NCBI RefSeq assembly: GCF_023023025.1
Contig: NZ_CP095481.1
Location: forward strand, 9,313,001 to 9,377,000
Source of the DNA: Amycolatopsis sp. WQ 127309
GTDB lineage: Bacteria; Actinomycetota; Actinomycetes; Mycobacteriales; Pseudonocardiaceae
Length of the DNA stretch: 64,000 nucleotides
Direction of reading: 5' to 3'
Position numbers and translations under genes: made by a program. Numbering within the stretch: the stretch's first letter is position 1; the number at the start of each line of letters is the position of its first letter. This document shows, one piece after another, positions 60,937-64,000 of the stretch. The notes beneath the pieces were generated by a model. The model ran no database searches, was not told where the DNA came from, and was given only the letters and a program-made list of their open reading frames with translations.

Positions 60937-61650
60937 ATGAGCACTTTCGAGAAGCGCGTCGCCTCGGCCGACTGGGCCTCGGTGGCCACCGAGGTCGACG
61001 ACTACGGCTGCGCGTTGCTGCCGCGGCTGCTCACGCCCGCGGAATGCGCGCAGCTCGTCGCGCTCTGGGGCGAGCCGGAGCACTTCCGGGCGACGGTGAA
61101 CCTGCGGCGGTACCGCTTCGGGGACCACGGCGACTACCACTACTTCGCCGAGCCGTTCCCGGAACCGATTCGGGCGCTGCGTCAGGCGTTGTACCCGCGG
61201 CTGCTGCCGATCGCGCGTGACTGGGCCGCCCGGCTCGGCCGGGACGCCGAGTGGCCGGACACCCTCGAGGAGTGGCTGGCGATCTGCCACGACGCGGGCC
61301 AGGCCCGGCCGACACCGATCCTGTTGCGCTACCAGGAGGGCGGCTGGAACGCGTTGCACCGGGACCTCTACGGGGACAAAGTGTTCCCGCTGCAGGTCGT
61401 GATCAACCTCAACGAGCCGGGCACCGACCACACCGGCGGCGAGTTCCTGCTGGTCGAGCAACGGCCGCGGGCGCAGTCCCGCGGCACGGCGACACTCATC
61501 CCGCAGGGCCACGGCCTGGTGTTCACCACGCGCGACCGGCCGGTCCGCTCGGCCCGCGGCTGGTCGGCGGCACCGGTGCGCCACGGCGTGTCGGCGGTCC
61601 GCTCGGGGCAGCGGCACACGCTCGGTCTCGTGTTCCACGACGCGACATGA
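60937..61650 (+). CDS. Nucleic-acid-type 2OG-Fe(II) oxygenase (Oxygenase-NA family)
   Basis: A 237-residue dioxygenase. The iron triad is His141-x-Asp143 in NALHRDLYGD and His216 in VRHGVSAVRSGQRHTLGLVFHDA, with the 2-oxoglutarate-binding Arg at about 226. PLQVVINLNEPGTDHTGGEFLL is the family core. These AlkB-like proteins are annotated as acting on damaged DNA and often neighbour alkylguanine methyltransferases, as here. The product is coupled by ATGA to the next gene. Three truncated copies of its 5' end precede it. Confidence 0.88.
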   Translation: MSTFEKRVASADWASVATEVDDYGCALLPRLLTPAECAQLVALWGEPEHFRATVNLRRYRFGDHGDYHYFAEPFPEPIRALRQALYPRLLPIARDWAARLGRDAEWPDTLEEWLAICHDAGQARPTPILLRYQEGGWNALHRDLYGDKVFPLQVVINLNEPGTDHTGGEFLLVEQRPRAQSRGTATLIPQGHGLVFTTRDRPVRSARGWSAAPVRHGVSAVRSGQRHTLGLVFHDAT

Positions 61651-62027
61651 CCGACGCGGAACTCGACGCGGTGCTGCGTCTCGTGGGGCAGGCGCGGCAC
61701 ATCGTGCTCGGCACGGCGGCCGACGCCGTGTCGCGGGCCGACGGCGCACGAATCGCCGCGGCGTGGGGCGGCCTGGTCCTGGCGACGGTGACGTGGCCGG
61801 AAACAGCGGCGTCGTGGCTGCGGCAAGCCCGGCGGTTCGCGGCCCCCGAACCGGACGTCTGGGTCGTCAGCGCGACCCCGGCCGGTTGGGCCGGGATGGC
61901 CCGGCGGCTGGCGGCGTCGACGTCGTGGAGTCCACATCGGACGGTGGTCACGGCCGCCGTCGGAGAGAGTCCGCTGCCCGGCCTGCGTGGCACGCGGGCG
62001 GACGGCAGCAGTTGGGAGAACTGGTGA
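61647..62027 (+). CDS. Unknown protein between oxygenase and MGMT genes
   Basis: A 126-residue cytosolic protein (AELDAVLRLVGQARHIVLGTAADAVSRADGARIAAAWGGLVLATVTW ... DVWVVSATPAGWAGMARRLAASTSWSPHRTVVTAAV). It looks like a small alpha/beta domain. No family is recognised. ATGA overlap with the oxygenase gene and GTGA overlap with the MGMT gene tie it firmly to the repair operon, so a helper role in alkylation repair is a reasonable inference. Confidence 0.7.
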   Translation: MTDAELDAVLRLVGQARHIVLGTAADAVSRADGARIAAAWGGLVLATVTWPETAASWLRQARRFAAPEPDVWVVSATPAGWAGMARRLAASTSWSPHRTVVTAAVGESPLPGLRGTRADGSSWENW

Positions 62028-62518
62028 AACACGCGATCATCGACTCGCCGATCGGCGAGCTGACTCTGGTCGGCGACGACGACGGCACCGTCGTCACCGG
62101 CCTGTACTTCCCGCACCACTGGACGCGCCCGGACCGCACGGCGTTCGGCGAGCGCGACGACACGGCGTTCCCGGAGGCCGCCCGGCAGCTGAAGGAGTAC
62201 TTCGCCGGGCAGCGCACGGAGTTCGACGTCCCGACGCGCGCCGAGGGTGACCAGTTCCAGCGGGACGTCTGGGCCGCGATCGACCAGGTCCCGTACGGCG
62301 GGACAGCCACCTACGGCGACCTCGCGAAGGCCGTCGGCGGGCTGCCGCACGAGGTCGGCGCGGCGGTCGGGCGCAACCCGCTGAGCATCCTGGTGGCGTG
62401 CCACCGCGTCGTCGGCAAGAACGGCAAGCTCACCGGGTACGCGGGCGGTCTGAAGCGCAAGGCGTTCCTGCTGGAGCTGGAACGTCCACCGGCCGAAGAC
62501 CGCGGCCAGCTGTGGTGA
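62024..62518 (+). CDS. Second methylated-DNA-protein cysteine methyltransferase
   Basis: A 164-residue MGMT. The active site reads SILVACHRVVGKNGKLTGYAGG with Cys126, having ACHRV in place of the usual PCHRV. The helix-turn-helix region FQRDVWAAIDQVPYGGTATYGDLAKAVGG and the Asn hinge GRNPLS are intact. It is shorter at the N-terminus than the copy at 59459 and only distantly similar, so it is not a recent duplicate. Last gene of the oxygenase operon. Confidence 0.94.
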   Translation: MKHAIIDSPIGELTLVGDDDGTVVTGLYFPHHWTRPDRTAFGERDDTAFPEAARQLKEYFAGQRTEFDVPTRAEGDQFQRDVWAAIDQVPYGGTATYGDLAKAVGGLPHEVGAAVGRNPLSILVACHRVVGKNGKLTGYAGGLKRKAFLLELERPPAEDRGQLW

Positions 62519-62532
62519 TCGGCGCGGGATGA

Positions 62533-63165
62533 TCAGACGCGACTGAGCACCATCGACACACCGAGACCGGCCATCGTCACCGCGATGAGCACGTCCAGCA
62601 CCCGCCACGCCGCCGGCCGGGCGAACACCCCGGCCAGGCGGCGGGCGCCGAACCCCAGGGCGCTGAACCAGACGGCGCTCGCGACGCAGGCCCCGAGGCC
62701 GAACAGCCAGCGGCCGTCGCCGTGGGCGACGGCGACCGAGCCCAGCAGGAGCACGGTGTCGAGGTACACGTGCGGGTTGAGCCAGGTGAAGCCGAGGCAC
62801 GCGAGGACCGCCTTGCGCAGCGGTGTGCGTCCGTCGCCGACACTGAGCACCGACGGCCGGAACGCCCGTCGCGCGGCGAGGGCGCCGTACCCGAGCAGGA
62901 ACAGGCCACCGCCGACGGCGATCACGCCGATCGCCGTCGGCCACCGGCCGAGGACGACGCCGATCCCGCTGACCCCGAGGGCGATCAGGACCAGGTCGGA
63001 CACCGCGCAGATGGCGACCAGCGGCGCGACGGTGCCGCCGCGCAGCCCCTGCTGCAGCAGGAAGGCGTTCTGGGAGCCGATCGCGACGATGAGGGACAGG
63101 CCGGTGCCGAACCCGGCCAGGAGGAGAGCGAGCACGTCGCCGACGTTAAGGGCCGAGGGCCGCAT
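62533..63165 (-). CDS. LysE/ArgO-family amino acid exporter
   Basis: A 210-residue membrane protein with six hydrophobic segments. The LysE signature GFGTGLSLIVAIGSQNAFLLQQGLRGG is at the N-terminus and GFTWLNPHVYLDTVLLLG in the middle. It exports basic amino acids such as lysine or arginine. Divergent from a LysG/ArgP-type regulator with a 40-bp spacer, the standard lysE-lysG arrangement. ATG 63165. Confidence 0.93.
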   Translation of the reverse strand: MRPSALNVGDVLALLLAGFGTGLSLIVAIGSQNAFLLQQGLRGGTVAPLVAICAVSDLVLIALGVSGIGVVLGRWPTAIGVIAVGGGLFLLGYGALAARRAFRPSVLSVGDGRTPLRKAVLACLGFTWLNPHVYLDTVLLLGSVAVAHGDGRWLFGLGACVASAVWFSALGFGARRLAGVFARPAAWRVLDVLIAVTMAGLGVSMVLSRV

Positions 63166-63183
63166 TACTCCAGCTAAAGATTC

Positions 63184-63191
63184 TTACGTAA
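63184..63191. promoter_or_regulatory. TTACGTAA palindrome in the lysE/lysG spacer
   Basis: This perfect 8-bp AT-rich palindrome is centred in the 40-bp divergent spacer. It is probably the core of the LysG binding site and overlaps both promoters. Confidence 0.5.
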
Positions 63192-63205
63192 CATTAGCGC
63201 TCGTG

Positions 63206-64000
63206 ATGTCGGATCTGCCGCTCGACCAGGTCAGGACGCTGCTCGCCGTCGTCGACGAGCAGAGTTTCGACGCCGCCGCGGCGGTGCTGCACGTGACGCC
63301 GTCCGCGGTGAGCCAGCGGGTGAAGGCCCTGGAGCAGCGCACCGGCCGCGTCCTGCTGCTGCGGACGAAACCGGTGCGGCTCACCGAGTCGGGCCAGGTG
63401 GTGGTCCGGTTCGCGCGGTCGCTGGCCCAGCTGGAGCAGGACGCGCTCGGCGAACTGGGGTTCGGCGAGGAGGGCACGCGGACGCTGACGATCGCGGTGA
63501 ACGCCGATTCCCTGGCCACGTGGTTCCTGCCCGCGCTCGCCGACGTGCCCGAGAACCTCGGGATCTGCTTCGACCTCCAGCGCGAGGACCAGGACCACAC
63601 GGCCGCGCTGCTGCGCGAGGGCCTGGTGATGGCCGCGGTCACGGCGGCGCCGCAGCCGGTGCAGGGCTGCACGTCCCGCCGGCTGGGCCGGATGCGCTAC
63701 CGCGCGATGGCGTCCCCGGAGTTCATCGAGCGCCGCCTGACCGGCGGCCCGCTCCCCCAGCTGCTCCCGACGGCCCCGGTGATCGTGTTCGACCGCAAGG
63801 ACGACCTGCAGGACCGCTTCCTCCGCGGATTGACCCGCCGCCGGAACTTCACGCTGGTACGCCACCACATCCCGGCATCGGAGTCCTTTGTGGACGCAGT
63901 CGCGGCGGGCCTGGGCTGGGGCATGGTGCCGGAGATCCAGGCGGCCCCACGCGGCGAGGCACTGGTGGACCTGGCGCCGGACCGCCCACTCGACGTCCCG
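63206..64000 (+). CDS. lysG: LysG/ArgP-type LysR regulator, cut by the window edge
   Basis: The first 265 codons are visible. N-terminal helix-turn-helix: LPLDQVRTLLAVVDEQSFDAAAAVLHVTPSAVSQRVKALEQRTG. The substrate-binding domain follows (LTIAVNADSLATWFLPALADVPE), typical of ArgP/LysG, with VAAGLGWGMVPEIQA near the edge. It should activate the divergent lysE gene when lysine or arginine is high. ATG 63206 is chosen; GTG 63203 is an alternative. About 30 C-terminal residues are expected beyond base 64000. Confidence 0.9.
   Translation, partial: MSDLPLDQVRTLLAVVDEQSFDAAAAVLHVTPSAVSQRVKALEQRTGRVLLLRTKPVRLTESGQVVVRFARSLAQLEQDALGELGFGEEGTRTLTIAVNADSLATWFLPALADVPENLGICFDLQREDQDHTAALLREGLVMAAVTAAPQPVQGCTSRRLGRMRYRAMASPEFIERRLTGGPLPQLLPTAPVIVFDRKDDLQDRFLRGLTRRRNFTLVRHHIPASESFVDAVAAGLGWGMVPEIQAAPRGEALVDLAPDRPLDVP

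Noticed and set aside
60335..60940. 201-codon plus-strand frame in the truncated-copy array
   Set aside because: It is in a different frame from the oxygenase homology. The match to VATEVDDYGC-type sequence exists only in the frame of copies B and C.

Overview
The window is high-GC actinobacterial chromosome. Three things point to Pseudonocardiaceae, most likely Amycolatopsis or a close relative: strongly GC-biased third codon positions, frequent GTG starts with GTGA/ATGA start-stop overlaps, and a set of lineage-type genes (SARP/AfsR regulator, DUF6292-like protein, many ESX/type VII secretion substrates, EspG, a fused oligopeptide permease-ATPase). Genus is an inference from gene style. No rRNA, tRNA, CRISPR array, integrase or transposase was found.

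Layout. 0-9.3 kb: small regulator-enzyme units. These are a TetR/NmrA pair with twin operators, a HIT protein, an operon of epoxide hydrolase, SARP regulator and FAD monooxygenase opposed by a WYL regulator, and an ArsR/AHSA1 pair. 9.4-12.8 kb: M20 amidohydrolase, GCS2-type ligase and a GNAT. 12.8-14.5 kb: a two-gene type VII secretion module, a small ESX-like protein followed by a WXG-like protein with a DUF4474-like tail. 14.7-18.4 kb: a CheB / STAS-HATPase / CheR-PAS operon with no chemotaxis genes nearby. 19.1-20.0 kb: a non-coding array of degenerate ~21-bp repeats. 20-28.6 kb: PYROXD2-like oxidoreductase, DUF6292-like protein, phosphoribosyltransferase, HtpG, secreted esterase, HNH protein, and a membrane Ser/Thr kinase with an extracellular cellulose-binding module.

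28.6-37.7 kb: a frameshifted LysR regulator beside an EamA exporter, then an oligopeptide-type ABC transporter operon ending in a DHDPS-family aldolase and controlled from a divergent FadR-type GntR gene. 37.8-41.1 kb: two secreted proteins, a subtilase-like protein without a catalytic domain and a sedolisin without a propeptide. 41.2-48.2 kb: LuxR regulator, cytochrome P450, a decayed secreted-protein gene, an AsnC / aminotransferase / amino-acid permease unit whose two promoters share a 12-mer, and a CopC protein.

48.3-56.1 kb: an ESX-associated island without core secretion machinery. A five-gene operon of PE/PPE/EspC-like proteins is followed by EspG, two YbaB-like small proteins and two peptidoglycan hydrolases carrying WXG-like helices. 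56.2-59 kb: L,D-transpeptidase, PrmC-related methyltransferase and a NucA/NucB-like secreted protein. 59-62.5 kb: a probable alkylation-damage cluster (ECF sigma factor, two O6-alkylguanine methyltransferases, a nucleic-acid 2OG-Fe(II) oxygenase, one unknown protein). The oxygenase gene is preceded by three truncated tandem copies of its own 5' end. These carry pieces of the same repeat family as the 19-kb array. The window ends in a divergent lysE/lysG pair cut by the right edge.
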